A program made the position numbers and the translations under genes. From Nonomuraea rhodomycinica (GTDB lineage: Bacteria > Actinomycetota > Actinomycetes > Streptosporangiales > Streptosporangiaceae), in NCBI RefSeq assembly GCF_013363995.1, contig NZ_JABWGO010000014.1, positions 159,131 through 223,130 of the forward strand: DNA of 64,000 nucleotides, in the 5' to 3' direction. Shown one piece after another: positions 30,239-40,672 of this stretch; position 1 is the stretch's first letter, and each line of letters starts with the position of its first letter. The notes beneath the pieces are model-generated. The model ran no database searches. It was not told the origin of the DNA and was given only the letters and a program-made list of their open reading frames with translations.

Positions 30239-32290
30239 TCAGCCCTCCTGTTCGGGCATCGGCCAGGTCTTGGCCACGAGGGTCAGCACGTCGTACGTGG
30301 CGACCGGCTGGCCGTCCTGGTTGGCGACCACGGCGTCCCAGCGGACCTCGCCGTAGTCGGCCGAGCTGCGCGGGGTGATCTGCTTGACGGTCAGCGTCAC
30401 GTCGATCGTGTCGCCCGCCTTCACCGGGGTGAGGAAGCGCAGGGAGTCGACGCCGAAGTTGGCCAGGACCGGTCCGGGCGCGGGGTCCACGAACAGCCCG
30501 GCGGCCAGGGACACGACGAGGTAGCCGTGGGCGACGATGCCGCCGAACAGCGGGTTGCGCGCCGCCGCCTCGGCGTCGGTGTGCGCGTAGAAGGTGTCGC
30601 CGGTGAACTCGGCGAAGTGCTCGATGTCGGCGAGCGAGACCGTGCGCGGCGCGGAGGCGATCGTGTCGCCGATCCGCAGGTCCGCCAGGGACTTGCGGAA
30701 CGGGTGGACGCCGGACTCGCCGCGCGCGGCGCCCGTGGTCCAGCGCCCGGTGACCGCGGTGAGCAGGTCCGGGGAGGCCTGGACGGCGGTGCGCTGCATG
30801 TGGTGCAGGACCCCGCGCACGCCGCCGAGCTCCTCGCCGCCGCCGGCCCGGCCGGGGCCGCCATGGACGAGGACGGGCAGCGGCGAGCCGTGCCCGGTGG
30901 ACTCCTTGGCGTCGTCGCGGTCCAGAACGAGGACCCGGCCGTGCCACGGCGCGAGCCCGAGGACGACCGAGCGCGCGACGTCCGGGTCGTGGGTGGCGAC
31001 GGAGGCCACGAGGCTGCCCTTGCCGCGCGCCGCGAGCGCGACCGCCGCGTCCAGGCCGTCGTAGGCGAGCACGGTGGCGACCGGCCCGAACGGCTCCACG
31101 TCGTGCGGCTCGGTGGCGCCGGGCCGGGCGCGCAGCAGCAGCGGGGTCATGAACGCGCCGCGCTCGGCGTCGCCGTCGAGCAGGGAGGCGCCGGCCGGGT
31201 CGCCGAAGACGACCTCGGCGCTGGCCCGCAGCGCCTCGACGGCCTTGCGCACCTCGTCGCGCTGGCCGAGGCTGGCCAGGGCGCCCATCCGGACGTCCGG
31301 GTTGCGCGGGTCGCCGACGCTCACCTTCGACAGGCGCGCGGCCAGCGCCTCGACGACCTGGTCGGCCAGGGCCGAGGGCACGAGCACCCGGCGGATGGCG
31401 GTGCACTTCTGTCCCGCCTTGACCGTCATCTCGGTGACGACGCCCTTGACGAACAGGTCGAACTCCGGGTCCTCCGGGCGCACGTCCGGCCCGAGGATCG
31501 AGCAGTTCAGCGAGTCGGCCTCGACGCCCAGCAGGACGCCGCCGTCCAGCACGTTCGGGTGGCGGCGCAGGATGCCAGCGGTGTGCGCGGAGCCGGTGAA
31601 GGCGACGGAGTCCTGGACGGTCAGCTCGTCGAGCAGCCCTCCGGCGCCGCCGGCGACGAGCTGGAGCGCGCCCTCGGGCAGGATGCCCGACTCGATGATC
31701 AGCCGTACCGCCAGCTCGGTCAGGTAGGCGGTCTGGCTCGCGGGCTTGACGATCGTGGGCAGCCCGGCGAGGAAGGCCGGGGCCAGCTTCTCCAGCATCC
31801 CCCAGACGGGGAAGTTGAAGGCGTTGATCTGGACCGCGACGCCCGGCCGCGAGGTGTAGAGGTGCTGGCCGACGAACGTGCCGCCCTTGCCCAGGCGCTC
31901 CAGGCCGCCGTCGAGGAAGACGGTGTCGTTCGGGAGCTCGCGCACCCCCTTGCTGGCGTAGCTGAACAGGGTGCCGATGCCGCCGTCCACGTCGATCATC
32001 GTGTCGCGCGAGGTGGCGCCGGTGCGCACCGACAGCGCGTACAGCTCTTCCTTGCGCGCGGTGAGGTGCTTGGCCAGCGTCTTGAGCAGGGCCGCCCGCT
32101 CGTGGAAGGTCAGGGACCGCAGCGCCGGCCCGCCGGTGTCGCGGGCGTGGCGCACCATCGCGGCGACGTCCAGCCCCCGGCTGGAGATCCGCGCGACCTC
32201 CTCGCCCGTGGCGGCGTCGAGAAGGGGCTCTCCGTCGTCGGCCGCCCGGAACCATCGTCCGGCGGCGTAGCTCTCCAGCAGCGCGCTCAC
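30239..32290 (-). CDS. paaZ: PaaZ: oxepin-CoA hydrolase / 3-oxo-5,6-dehydrosuberyl-CoA semialdehyde dehydrogenase
   Basis: Bifunctional ring-cleaving enzyme of 683 residues. Residues 1-520 are an aldehyde dehydrogenase with Glu in LLGVEADSLNCSIL and catalytic Cys in VKAGQKCTAIRR. Residues 530-683 are a MaoC-type (R)-hydratase with FAEFTGDTFYAHTD (Asp/His dyad) and GYLVVSLAAGLFVDP. It opens the oxepin ring and oxidises the resulting aldehyde. Divergent from paaA, with an operator-like dyad between. Size and both domains match characterised PaaZ. Confidence 0.93.
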   Translation of the reverse strand: MSALLESYAAGRWFRAADDGEPLLDAATGEEVARISSRGLDVAAMVRHARDTGGPALRSLTFHERAALLKTLAKHLTARKEELYALSVRTGATSRDTMIDVDGGIGTLFSYASKGVRELPNDTVFLDGGLERLGKGGTFVGQHLYTSRPGVAVQINAFNFPVWGMLEKLAPAFLAGLPTIVKPASQTAYLTELAVRLIIESGILPEGALQLVAGGAGGLLDELTVQDSVAFTGSAHTAGILRRHPNVLDGGVLLGVEADSLNCSILGPDVRPEDPEFDLFVKGVVTEMTVKAGQKCTAIRRVLVPSALADQVVEALAARLSKVSVGDPRNPDVRMGALASLGQRDEVRKAVEALRASAEVVFGDPAGASLLDGDAERGAFMTPLLLRARPGATEPHDVEPFGPVATVLAYDGLDAAVALAARGKGSLVASVATHDPDVARSVVLGLAPWHGRVLVLDRDDAKESTGHGSPLPVLVHGGPGRAGGGEELGGVRGVLHHMQRTAVQASPDLLTAVTGRWTTGAARGESGVHPFRKSLADLRIGDTIASAPRTVSLADIEHFAEFTGDTFYAHTDAEAAARNPLFGGIVAHGYLVVSLAAGLFVDPAPGPVLANFGVDSLRFLTPVKAGDTIDVTLTVKQITPRSSADYGEVRWDAVVANQDGQPVATYDVLTLVAKTWPMPEQEG

Positions 32291-32347
32291 GCTGTCCTCT
32301 CCTCTCCGCGGGGACCTTGCGCAGGACCCCCGACACGTGCCACCGTA

Positions 32348-32369
32348 TTACTGACCGAGCGATAAGTAA
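32348..32369. promoter_or_regulatory. PaaR/TetR-type operator between paaZ and paaA
   Basis: A 22-bp dyad (TTACT...AGTAA arms, GACCGAGCGAT core; 8 of 11 base pairs symmetric) in the 108-nt divergent region, resembling the CCGNNCG-centred sites of TetR regulators of phenylacetate genes. It probably controls both directions; the regulator is likely the TetR at 38803-39435. Confidence 0.65.
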
Positions 32370-32398
32370 ATAAAGACGCCCTGCCTCGGGAGGTAAAG

Positions 32399-33343
32399 AT
32401 GACGACGACACCGGCGGAGCCGGAAGCGCTGGAAGCCGCGTTCGAGGCGACCATCGCGCGCCACGACCGGATCGAGCCCCGTGACTGGATGCCGGACGCC
32501 TACCGCCGGACGCTCGTGCGTCAGATGGCCCAGCACGCGCACTCCGAGATCATCGGCATGCAGCCCGAGGGCGCGTGGATCGGCCGCGCGCCGTCCCTGC
32601 GCCGCAAGGCGATCCTGCTGGCCAAGGTGCAGGACGAGGCGGGGCACGGGCTGTATCTGTACTCGGCGTGCGAGACCCTGGGCGTCTCCCGCGCCGAGCT
32701 GACCGAGTTGCTGCTCACCGGCCGGCAGAAGTACTCCTCGATCTTCAACTACCCGACGCTGTCGTACGCCGATGTCGGGACGATCGGCTGGCTGGTCGAC
32801 GGCGCCGCGATCTGCAACCAGGTACCGCTCTGCCGCACCTCCTACGGCCCGTACGGGCGCGCCATGATCCGCATCTGCAAGGAGGAGTCCTTCCACCAGC
32901 GGCAGGGCTACGAGCTGCTGATGACGATGATGCGCGGCACCGACGCCCAGCGCGCGATGGTCCAGGAGTCGGTGAACCGGTTCTGGTGGCCGGCGTTGAT
33001 GATGTTCGGCCCGCCGGACGCCGACTCCCCCAACAGCGCGCGGTCGATGGCCTGGGGCATCAAGCGCAACTCCAACGACGAGCTGCGCCAGAAGTTCGTG
33101 GACATGACGGTCCCGCAGGCCGAGGCGCTCGGGGTGACGCTGCCCGACCCCGACCTGCGCTGGAACGAGGAGCGCGGCCACCACGACTTCGGCGAGCCCG
33201 ACTGGGAGGAGCTGGCCGCCGTCATCCGGGGCGACGGGCCGTGCAACGCGCAGCGCATGGCGCACCGCCGGGCCGCGCACGAGGACGGCGCCTGGGTGCG
33301 CGAGGCCGCGTCGGCCTTCGCGGCGAAGGCGGGCGCGCGATGA
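32399..33343 (+). CDS. paaA: PaaA: phenylacetyl-CoA epoxidase catalytic subunit
   Basis: Di-iron monooxygenase alpha subunit of 314 residues. Ligand motifs are AHSEIIGM, VQDEAGHGLYLY and CKEESFHQRQGYE (ExxH pattern). The C-terminal LRWNEERGHHDFGEPDWEE is characteristic of PaaA. With PaaB, C and E it converts phenylacetyl-CoA to the 1,2-epoxide. GGGAGGTAAAG provides the ribosome site. It overlaps paaB (ATGA). It is the first gene of an eight-gene plus-strand operon. Confidence 0.96.
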   Translation: MTTTPAEPEALEAAFEATIARHDRIEPRDWMPDAYRRTLVRQMAQHAHSEIIGMQPEGAWIGRAPSLRRKAILLAKVQDEAGHGLYLYSACETLGVSRAELTELLLTGRQKYSSIFNYPTLSYADVGTIGWLVDGAAICNQVPLCRTSYGPYGRAMIRICKEESFHQRQGYELLMTMMRGTDAQRAMVQESVNRFWWPALMMFGPPDADSPNSARSMAWGIKRNSNDELRQKFVDMTVPQAEALGVTLPDPDLRWNEERGHHDFGEPDWEELAAVIRGDGPCNAQRMAHRRAAHEDGAWVREAASAFAAKAGAR

Positions 33344-33633
33344 GCGCCGACCGGCGGGAGTGGCCGCTGTACGAGGTGTTCGTCCGCGGCAAGCGGGGCC
33401 TCAACCACGTGCACGTCGGGTCCCTGCACGCCGCCGACGACGCGATGGCCGTACGGCACGCGCGCGACGTCTACACCCGGCGCAACGAGGGCGTGAGCAT
33501 CTGGGTCGTGCGCGCCGACGCCATCACGGCCTCCAGCCCGGACGAGAAGGACCCGATGTTCGCGCCGAGCGGCGACAAGGTCTACCGGCACCCGACGTTC
33601 TACGACATCCCCGACAACGTCCCGCACATGTGA
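33340..33633 (+). CDS. paaB: PaaB: phenylacetyl-CoA epoxidase structural subunit
   Basis: Small subunit of 97 residues: WPLYEVFVRGKRGLNHVHVG, HAADDAMAVRHARDVYTRR, EGVSIWVVRADAITASSP and PFM-like DPMFAPSGDKVYRHPTFYD are all diagnostic of PaaB. It bridges PaaAC heterodimers in the epoxidase. The ATG at 33340 overlaps the paaA stop. Confidence 0.95.
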   Translation: MSADRREWPLYEVFVRGKRGLNHVHVGSLHAADDAMAVRHARDVYTRRNEGVSIWVVRADAITASSPDEKDPMFAPSGDKVYRHPTFYDIPDNVPHM

Positions 33634-33646
33634 TCGGTTGGCACTC

Positions 33647-34504
33647 ATGAACGACGAATACGCCGGCGACTCCTCCCAGTGGGCCTTCGGCACCGGCTTC
33701 GAGGACCCGCTGGCCGGGGTCGACACGACGGTGCCCCCGGGCGTGGACCCGGCCGAGCTGGCCGCGTACTGCCTCATGCTCGGCGACGACGCGCTCGTCA
33801 TGGCGCAGCGGCTGTCGGAGTGGTGCAGCCGCGCGCCCGACCTGGAAGAGGACATCGCGCTCGCGAACATGGCGCTCGACCTGCTCGGCCAGGCCCGGCT
33901 GCTGCTGTCCCGGGCCGCCGCGGCCGACCCGGGCGTGGTGCCCGCCCTGCCCGAGGGCTCGCCGGTGCCCGCCGAGGACGCGCTGGCCTTCTTCCGCGAC
34001 GCGGAGCGGTTTCGCAACGTGCGGCTCGCCGAGGTGGAGAACGGCGACTTCGCGCACGTCGTCGTCCGGCTGCTGCTGTTCTCGGTGGCCCGGCTCGCGC
34101 TGCTGGAGCGGCTGCGCGCGAGCCCCGACCAGGTGCTGGCGGCGGTGGCGGCCAAGGGCGTGAAGGAGATCACCTACCACCGCGACTGGGCGGGACGCTG
34201 GTTCCTCACCCTGGCTCAGGGCACCGAGGAGTCGCGGCGCAGGCTGGAGGCGGCGCTGGACGCCCTGTGGCCGTACCAGGCCGAGCTGGTCGCGCCGCAC
34301 ACCGGTTTCGGCGTGGACCCCGCCACCCTGCGCGACGAGGTGGACGTCGTCCTCGACCAGGTCCTCGCCGTGAGCGGCGTCGAGCGGCCCGATCGGCCGC
34401 CGCTGAGCGGCACCGGCCGCGACGGCGCGCACACCGCCGCCCTCGCCTCGCTGCTCGCCGAGATGCAGGTGGTCGCCCGCGCCCACCCGAGCGGGCGCTG
34501 GTGA
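33647..34504 (+). CDS. paaC: PaaC: phenylacetyl-CoA epoxidase structural subunit
   Basis: A 285-residue ferritin-like helper subunit of PaaA. YCLMLGDDALVMAQRLSEWC, EEDIALANMALDLLGQARLL, DFAHVVVRLLLFS and KEITYHRDWAGRWFLTLAQG are family-typical. Several iron ligands are retained in pattern but the subunit is non-catalytic in characterised systems. The ATG at 33647 is preferred to an in-frame TTG at 33638. Its stop overlaps the GTG of paaD. Confidence 0.94.
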   Translation: MNDEYAGDSSQWAFGTGFEDPLAGVDTTVPPGVDPAELAAYCLMLGDDALVMAQRLSEWCSRAPDLEEDIALANMALDLLGQARLLLSRAAAADPGVVPALPEGSPVPAEDALAFFRDAERFRNVRLAEVENGDFAHVVVRLLLFSVARLALLERLRASPDQVLAAVAAKGVKEITYHRDWAGRWFLTLAQGTEESRRRLEAALDALWPYQAELVAPHTGFGVDPATLRDEVDVVLDQVLAVSGVERPDRPPLSGTGRDGAHTAALASLLAEMQVVARAHPSGRW

Positions 34505-35001
34505 GCGCCGCCGAACGGGCCGCCGAGGTCGCCCGGCAGGTGCGCGACCCCGAGATGCCCATGCTCACCCTCGCCGACCTCGGCGTGCTGCGCGACGTCG
34601 AGGTGCGCGGCGGCGAGGAGGTGGTCGTGTCCATCACCCCGACGTACACCGGCTGCCCCGCCATGGCGACCATGCGCGACGACCTCGTCCACCGGCTGCG
34701 GGCGGCCGGCTTCGACCGGGTCGAGGTGCGGATCGTGCTGGACCCGCCCTGGACCAGCGACTGGATCACCGAGCGCGGCCGGGCGGCGCTGCGCGAGGCG
34801 GGGCTGTCGGCGCCCGGCCCGGCCCCCCGCCGCACCGGGCCGATCCCCCTCACGCTCGGCCCGGCCAGGAGCGCCCCGGCCTGCCCGCGCTGCGGGTCGG
34901 CGGCCACCCGGCTGACGTCCGAGTTCGGGGCGACCGCCTGCAAGGCCCTCTACCGCTGCACCGGCTGCCAGGAGCCGTTCGAGCACGTCAAGGAGATCTG
35001 A
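34501..35001 (+). CDS. paaD: PaaD: epoxidase maturation protein (Fe-S, MIP18 family)
   Basis: Protein of 166 residues. Residues 1-85 are a DUF59/MIP18-like domain (VRDPEMPMLTLADLGVLRDV, TYTGCPAMATMRDDL). The C-terminus has a four-cysteine metal site (ACPRCGS...YRCTGCQEPF). PaaD is thought to help insert or keep the iron centre of PaaA or the cluster of PaaE. The GTG at 34501 overlaps the paaC stop (GTGA); paaE starts 1 nt after the stop. Confidence 0.93.
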   Translation: MSAAERAAEVARQVRDPEMPMLTLADLGVLRDVEVRGGEEVVVSITPTYTGCPAMATMRDDLVHRLRAAGFDRVEVRIVLDPPWTSDWITERGRAALREAGLSAPGPAPRRTGPIPLTLGPARSAPACPRCGSAATRLTSEFGATACKALYRCTGCQEPFEHVKEI

Positions 35002-35002
35002 C

Positions 35003-36058
35003 ATGCCCACTTTCCACCCGCTCACCGTGGCGGCGGTGGACCACCTGTGCGAGGACGCCGCGGCGATCACCTTCGCCGTCCCGGACGAGCTGCGCGAGGC
35101 GTACGCCTTCCGCGCCGGGCAGTCGCTCACCCTGCGCCGCGTCGTGGACGGGCGGGAGGAGCGCCGGTCGTACTCGATCTGCGCGCCGGCCGGCGAGCGG
35201 CCGCGGATCGGCGTCCGCGAGATCCCGGGCGGGCTGTTCTCGTCCTGGCTGGTGCGCGAGGTCGCGCCCGGAACCCGGATCGAGGTCCAGACGCCGACCG
35301 GCTCCTGGCAGGCCGACCCCGCCATGGGCGAGCGGCACCTGTGCGTCGCCGCCGGCTCGGGCATCACCCCGATGCTGTCGCTGGCCTCCACCGTGCTCAC
35401 CCACCCCGAGGCCCAGGTGTCGCTGCTGTACGGCAACCGGACCAGCCGCACCGTGATGTTCGCCGAGGAACTGGGCGACCTGAAGAACCGCTACGGCTCC
35501 CGGCTGCAGGTGGTCCACGCGCTCTCGCGTGAGCCGCGCGACGTCGAGCTGTTCTCCGGCCGGCTCGACGGCGACCGGCTGCGCCGCCTGCTGACCGAGC
35601 TGGTGCCGGTCGAGGTGTTCGACCACGTGTGGCTCTGCGGGCCGCTGGCGATGATCCAGGAGGCGCGCGCGGTCCTCGCCGACCTGGGCGTCCCCGCGTC
35701 CCGCGTGCACGTGGAGCTGTTCTACGTGGACGAGCCGCCGCCGCAGCCGCGACGGGCGGCCGACGGGGTCGCGCCCGGCGCGACGAGCGAGCTGACGGTC
35801 GTGCTCGACGGCCTGCGCACGACCTCGACGGTCTCCCGCGGGACGACGCTGCTCGAGGGCGCCCAGGCGGCGCGCGCGGACCTGCCGTTCGCCTGCAAGG
35901 GCGGCGTCTGCGGGACGTGCCGCGCGGTCGTGCGGGACGGCGAGGTGGACATGCGCCGCAACTACGCCCTGGAACAGTCCGAGCTCGACGCCGGGTTCGT
36001 CCTCACCTGTCAGACGTTTCCGGTCGGCGAGCGCGTCACCGTCGACTACGACGCATAA
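35003..36058 (+). CDS. paaE: PaaE: phenylacetyl-CoA epoxidase reductase
   Basis: Electron-transfer subunit of 351 residues. An FAD-binding ferredoxin-reductase domain comes first (RRSYSICAPAGERP for FAD; AAGSGITPMLSLASTVL and LCGPLAMIQEA for NADPH). A C-terminal plant-type [2Fe-2S] domain follows, with CKGGVCGTC and a later Cys in FVLTCQ. It passes electrons from NADPH to the PaaA iron pair. Confidence 0.95.
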   Translation: MPTFHPLTVAAVDHLCEDAAAITFAVPDELREAYAFRAGQSLTLRRVVDGREERRSYSICAPAGERPRIGVREIPGGLFSSWLVREVAPGTRIEVQTPTGSWQADPAMGERHLCVAAGSGITPMLSLASTVLTHPEAQVSLLYGNRTSRTVMFAEELGDLKNRYGSRLQVVHALSREPRDVELFSGRLDGDRLRRLLTELVPVEVFDHVWLCGPLAMIQEARAVLADLGVPASRVHVELFYVDEPPPQPRRAADGVAPGATSELTVVLDGLRTTSTVSRGTTLLEGAQAARADLPFACKGGVCGTCRAVVRDGEVDMRRNYALEQSELDAGFVLTCQTFPVGERVTVDYDA

Positions 36059-36071
36059 GGAGCCCTGACTC

Positions 36072-37246
<1,175 letters not shown>

Positions 37247-37250
<4 letters not shown>

Positions 37251-37978
37251 CCAGCCTGATCGTGGAGGAGGCCGAGGACCGGGTGGTGTGGCGGCTCAAC
37301 CGCCCGGAGGTGCGCAACGCCATCGACCGCGAGCTGGTCGCCCGGCTGCACGAGGCGTGCGCCGCCGTCGAGGAGAACCCGCGCGTCGTCCTGCTCACCG
37401 GCGAGGGCACGACCTTCGCCGCCGGGGCGGACATCGCCCAGCTGCGCGAACGCGACCTGTACGACGCGCTGCGCGGCATCAACTCGAAGATCTTCGAGCG
37501 GATCCACCGGCTGCCGATGCCGACCGTGGCCCTGCTCGACGGGTACGCCCTGGGCGGCGGGGCCGAGCTGGCCTACGCCTGCGACTTCCGGATCGGCACG
37601 CCCGCCACCCGGATCGGCAACCCCGAGACGGGCCTCGGCATCATGGCGGCGGCCGGGGCGGCCTGGCGGCTGGCCGAGCTGGTCGGTGAGCCGCTGGCCA
37701 AGGAGATCCTGCTGGCCGGCCGCGTCCTGACGGCCGAGGAGGCGCACGCCGTTCGGCTGCTCAACGAGGTCGTGGCGGCCGAGGAGCTGCTGGCGGCCGG
37801 GCATCGGCTGGCCGACCGGATCACCGCGCGGGCGCCGCTGGCGACCCGGCTGACCAAGGCCGTCTTCCACGCCCCCCGGGGCGCGCACCCGTTCGTGGAC
37901 GACGTGGCTCAGGCGGTCCTGTTCGAGACGGAGGAGAAGCACATGCGCATGACGGCATTCCTGGAGCGGCGATCATGA
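37247..37978 (+). CDS. paaF: enoyl-CoA hydratase (PaaF-like)
   Basis: Crotonase-fold hydratase of 243 residues: RLNRPEVRNAID, FAAGADIAQLRE, LDGYALGGGAELAYACDFRI (oxyanion hole plus catalytic Glu) and NPETGLGIMAAAGA (second Glu). These glutamates fit a true hydratase, acting on 2,3-dehydroadipyl-CoA. The ATG at 37247 overlaps the thiolase stop, and its stop overlaps the dehydrogenase start. An upstream in-frame GTG at 37202 lies inside the thiolase gene and is ignored. Confidence 0.88.
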
Positions 37979-38796
37979 GCCTGCCACGGACGGTCGGCGT
38001 CTACGGCGGCGGGCGCATGGGGTCCGGGATCGCGCAGGCGTTCCTGACCTCGGGCAGCCACGTGATCGTCGTCGAGAACGGCCCGGAGGCGGCCGAGCGG
38101 GCCCGGGCCCGGGTGCGCGACGGCCTGGCCAAGGGCGACGCCGGCCCGGACGTCCTCGCGCGGCTGCGCACGACGTCGGACCCCGGCGAGCTGGCCCCGT
38201 GCGAGCTCGTCATCGAGGCGGTCCCGGAGGACGCGGCGCTCAAGGCCCAGGTGTTCGCCCTGGTCGAGAAGGCGGCGCCGGGCGCGGTGCTGGCCTCCAA
38301 CACCAGCAGCCTGTCGATCGGCGCGCTGGCCGCCGGGCTGGCCGCGCCGGAGCGCTTCCTCGGGCTGCACTTCTTCAACCCCGTCCCGGTGAGCGCGCTC
38401 ATCGAGATCGTCACCGGGCCGCGTACCGATCCGGCGCTCGTGGAGCTGGCCCGGCAGTGGGCGGCCGAGCTGGGCAAGACGCCGATCACGGTCGCGGACT
38501 CGCCGGGGTTCGCCAGCAGCCGGCTGGGCGTCGGCCTGGCGCTGGAGGCGATGCGGATGCTGGAGGAGGGCGTCGCGAGCGCGGCCGACATCGACACGGC
38601 GATGACGCTCGGCTACCGCCACCCGATGGGGCCCCTGCGCACCACCGACGTGGTCGGCCTGGACGTGCGGCTCGCGATCGCCGAGCACCTGGCGCGCGAG
38701 CTGGGGCCCCGGTTCGAGCCGCCGCGCATCCTGCGCGACCTGGTCGCCGTCGGGCATCTCGGCCGCAAGACCGGCCAGGGCTTCTACACCTGGTGA
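37975..38796 (+). CDS. paaH: 3-hydroxyacyl-CoA dehydrogenase (PaaH-like)
   Basis: NAD-dependent 3-hydroxyadipyl-CoA dehydrogenase of 273 residues: Rossmann motif GVYGGGRMGSGIAQAF, VIEAVPEDAALKAQVF, SNTSSLSIGALA, catalytic GLHFFNPVPVSALIEI and C-terminal GYRHPMGPLRTTDVVGLDV. Some PaaH are longer; this is the single-module form. Last gene of the paaA operon; six bases separate it from the convergent TetR gene. Confidence 0.9.
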   Translation: MSLPRTVGVYGGGRMGSGIAQAFLTSGSHVIVVENGPEAAERARARVRDGLAKGDAGPDVLARLRTTSDPGELAPCELVIEAVPEDAALKAQVFALVEKAAPGAVLASNTSSLSIGALAAGLAAPERFLGLHFFNPVPVSALIEIVTGPRTDPALVELARQWAAELGKTPITVADSPGFASSRLGVGLALEAMRMLEEGVASAADIDTAMTLGYRHPMGPLRTTDVVGLDVRLAIAEHLARELGPRFEPPRILRDLVAVGHLGRKTGQGFYTW

Positions 38797-38802
38797 GACC
38801 CC

Positions 38803-39435
38803 TCAGACGCGGGTCTCGTGCCGGGCCAGGCCGTCGAAGGCGATGGCGGTGACGGCGTCGGCGACCATCGCCCGGTCGTAGGCGCCGTCCGGCCGGTACC
38901 ACTCGACCAGCGAGTTCACCATGCCGAACAGCAGCCGGCTGACCAGCGTCGCCGGCACGTCGTCGCGCAGCGCGCCCTCCGCGACGGCGTCGGTGACGAG
39001 CGCGGCCAGGCGGTCGTCGAGCCAGCGGCGCCGCTCCAGCGCCGCCAGCTCGACCTCGCTGTTGCCGCGTACCCGCAGCAGGAGCGTGACGGAGGGCTGG
39101 TGCGCCACGAGGACCTCGACGCTGCGGCGCACCACCTCGCGCAGCCGCTCGTACGCGCTCCTGCCGGTCTGCTCCCGGAACGCCTCGGTCACGACCGCGG
39201 TCAGCTCGTCGAGCGCGTCGTCCAGGGCCTGGCCGAGCAGCTGCTCCTTGCCGGTGACGTGGTGGTAGATGGCCGGCTTGGTCAGGCCCAGCTCCTTGGC
39301 CAGGTCGCCCATGCTGGTGGCGTCGTACCCCTTGCGGTTGAACAGCTCCACCGCGGCGCGCAGGACCGCCGCCTGGTCATGGCCGGGACGGCCACGCCCG
39401 CGGCGCGGGGCCGGTTCGGCAGGCTGGGTCGTCAC
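38803..39435 (-). CDS. TetR-family regulator of the phenylacetate cluster (PaaR-like)
   Basis: TetR regulator of 210 residues: N-terminal HTH (AAVELFNRKGYDATSMGDLA, then KELGLTKPAIYHHVTGKEQL) and a TetR_C-type ligand domain. The CGRP-type basic N-terminus and a tyrosine-rich end match PaaR regulators, which sense phenylacetyl-CoA. It is at the end of the cluster and convergent with it. No copy of the 32348 dyad lies before its own start, so it may not be autoregulated by that motif. Confidence 0.82.
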   Translation of the reverse strand: MTTQPAEPAPRRGRGRPGHDQAAVLRAAVELFNRKGYDATSMGDLAKELGLTKPAIYHHVTGKEQLLGQALDDALDELTAVVTEAFREQTGRSAYERLREVVRRSVEVLVAHQPSVTLLLRVRGNSEVELAALERRRWLDDRLAALVTDAVAEGALRDDVPATLVSRLLFGMVNSLVEWYRPDGAYDRAMVADAVTAIAFDGLARHETRV

Positions 39436-39537
39436 GAAAGCAGCATCTCACAACGGATCAGGCACGCTTCCCCGCTCACCGCCCCGCCGGTGCCGCCGGG
39501 GGTCGGCGGGCGTCGGCGGGCGTCGGCGGTCCGGCCG

Positions 39538-40569
39538 CTACGCGAGCACCTCCACGGTGATGTGCGGGGACAGCGCGCGCAGGAAGTCGGACGCGTCGAA
39601 CATCTCTCCGGCGGAGGCGACACCGACCGTCCTGGTGCGTCCCGTGAGAACGCGGTCCACCGCCTCGGCCACGAGCGGCGCGGTGACGGCGTAGATGTCC
39701 CGGCCGCTCGCCACGGCCCGCCGCTCGCCGCCGCCGGAGCGCACGACGACGTCCACGAGGAAGGTCTGCGCGGAGCGTCCCCTCTCGTCGGCCGGGGCGG
39801 GCGCCGGCGTGTCCGGGGCCACCACGTCCCTGGCCGCCTCGACCGTCATGTAGGTGCGCACGTCCGGGATGGACAGATGGCTGGGCACGGTGACGACGTC
39901 GGCCATCGTGAACTCGCCGATGACGGCGCGGGGACCCATCGGACCGGGGAAGGTCCACTCCAGGGCCGGCGGGTCGTCATGGCGGTACTCCAGCCGGCCG
40001 TTGGCGTACACGACGCGCCGGCCGTCCCGCCGCTGCCGGGAGACCGCGCCCGAGGCGCGCGTCCCGGCCGTCGGGTGCCAGCTGTTCAGCCCGTACGCGA
40101 TGTGCGCCTCGTCGGCCGAGCTCCAGTCGCCCATCGCGGCAGTGGCCAGCAGGTCGCCGAGGCCGCCGTAGAAGGCCATCGCGGGGACGACCACCGCTCC
40201 GGCGGCGCGGGCGCGGTCCGCGAAGTGCGTGAAGGTGTCGGCATTGGCCTCGATCTCGGCCGCGACGTCCACGTACGGGACGCCGGCGCGCAGCGCGGCC
40301 TCGATCACGGGGGCGGTCGTCGTGGCGAAGGGCCCGGCGCAGTTGATCACGGCCGCCGCGCCGGCCAGGGCGGCGTCGAGGGAGCCGGGGTCGTCGACCG
40401 ATGCCTGGCGGATCTCCAGCCCGGGGTCGGACGCCGCCAGCGCCTTCAGCTTCTCCGCGTCGCGGCCGGAGGCGATCGGGACGAACCCGCGCTCCCGCAA
40501 CTCCGCCACCACGAAACGCCCGGTGTGCCCGTACGCGCCGTACACCGCCACCGTCTGCCCCGATGCCAT
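39538..40569 (-). CDS. saccharopine dehydrogenase-like NAD(P)-binding enzyme
   Basis: Protein of 343 residues of the trans-acting enoyl reductase/saccharopine dehydrogenase-like group. The N-terminal Rossmann motif is VAVYGAYGHTGRFVVAEL (residues 7-24, GxxGxxG); VINCAGPFATTTAPVIEAAL and VPYVDVAAEIEA follow. The C-terminal part is a mixed dimerisation domain. AGGGAGACGACC gives a strong ribosome site for the ATG at 40569. It is divergent from the GlxA/AraC gene, which may regulate it. The substrate is unknown. Confidence 0.82.
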   Translation of the reverse strand: MASGQTVAVYGAYGHTGRFVVAELRERGFVPIASGRDAEKLKALAASDPGLEIRQASVDDPGSLDAALAGAAAVINCAGPFATTTAPVIEAALRAGVPYVDVAAEIEANADTFTHFADRARAAGAVVVPAMAFYGGLGDLLATAAMGDWSSADEAHIAYGLNSWHPTAGTRASGAVSRQRRDGRRVVYANGRLEYRHDDPPALEWTFPGPMGPRAVIGEFTMADVVTVPSHLSIPDVRTYMTVEAARDVVAPDTPAPAPADERGRSAQTFLVDVVVRSGGGERRAVASGRDIYAVTAPLVAEAVDRVLTGRTRTVGVASAGEMFDASDFLRALSPHITVEVLA

Positions 40570-40659
40570 GGTCGTCTCCCTGTCCTCACCTGAACCGCGT
40601 TGCCGACCATCCTGGCGAGGGCGGCGTCGCACCGCGAGTGGCTGGAACGCCATGATGCG

Positions 40660-40665
40660 TACAAT
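40660..40665 (+). promoter_or_regulatory. -10 box TACAAT, likely leaderless start
   Basis: TACAAT lies 7 nt before the ATG at 40673, so transcription should begin at about the start codon. The -35 region is weak (GTGGCT). This argues for the ATG at 40673 over in-frame ATGs at 40652 and 40655. Confidence 0.5.
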
Positions 40666-40672
40666 TCCGGAC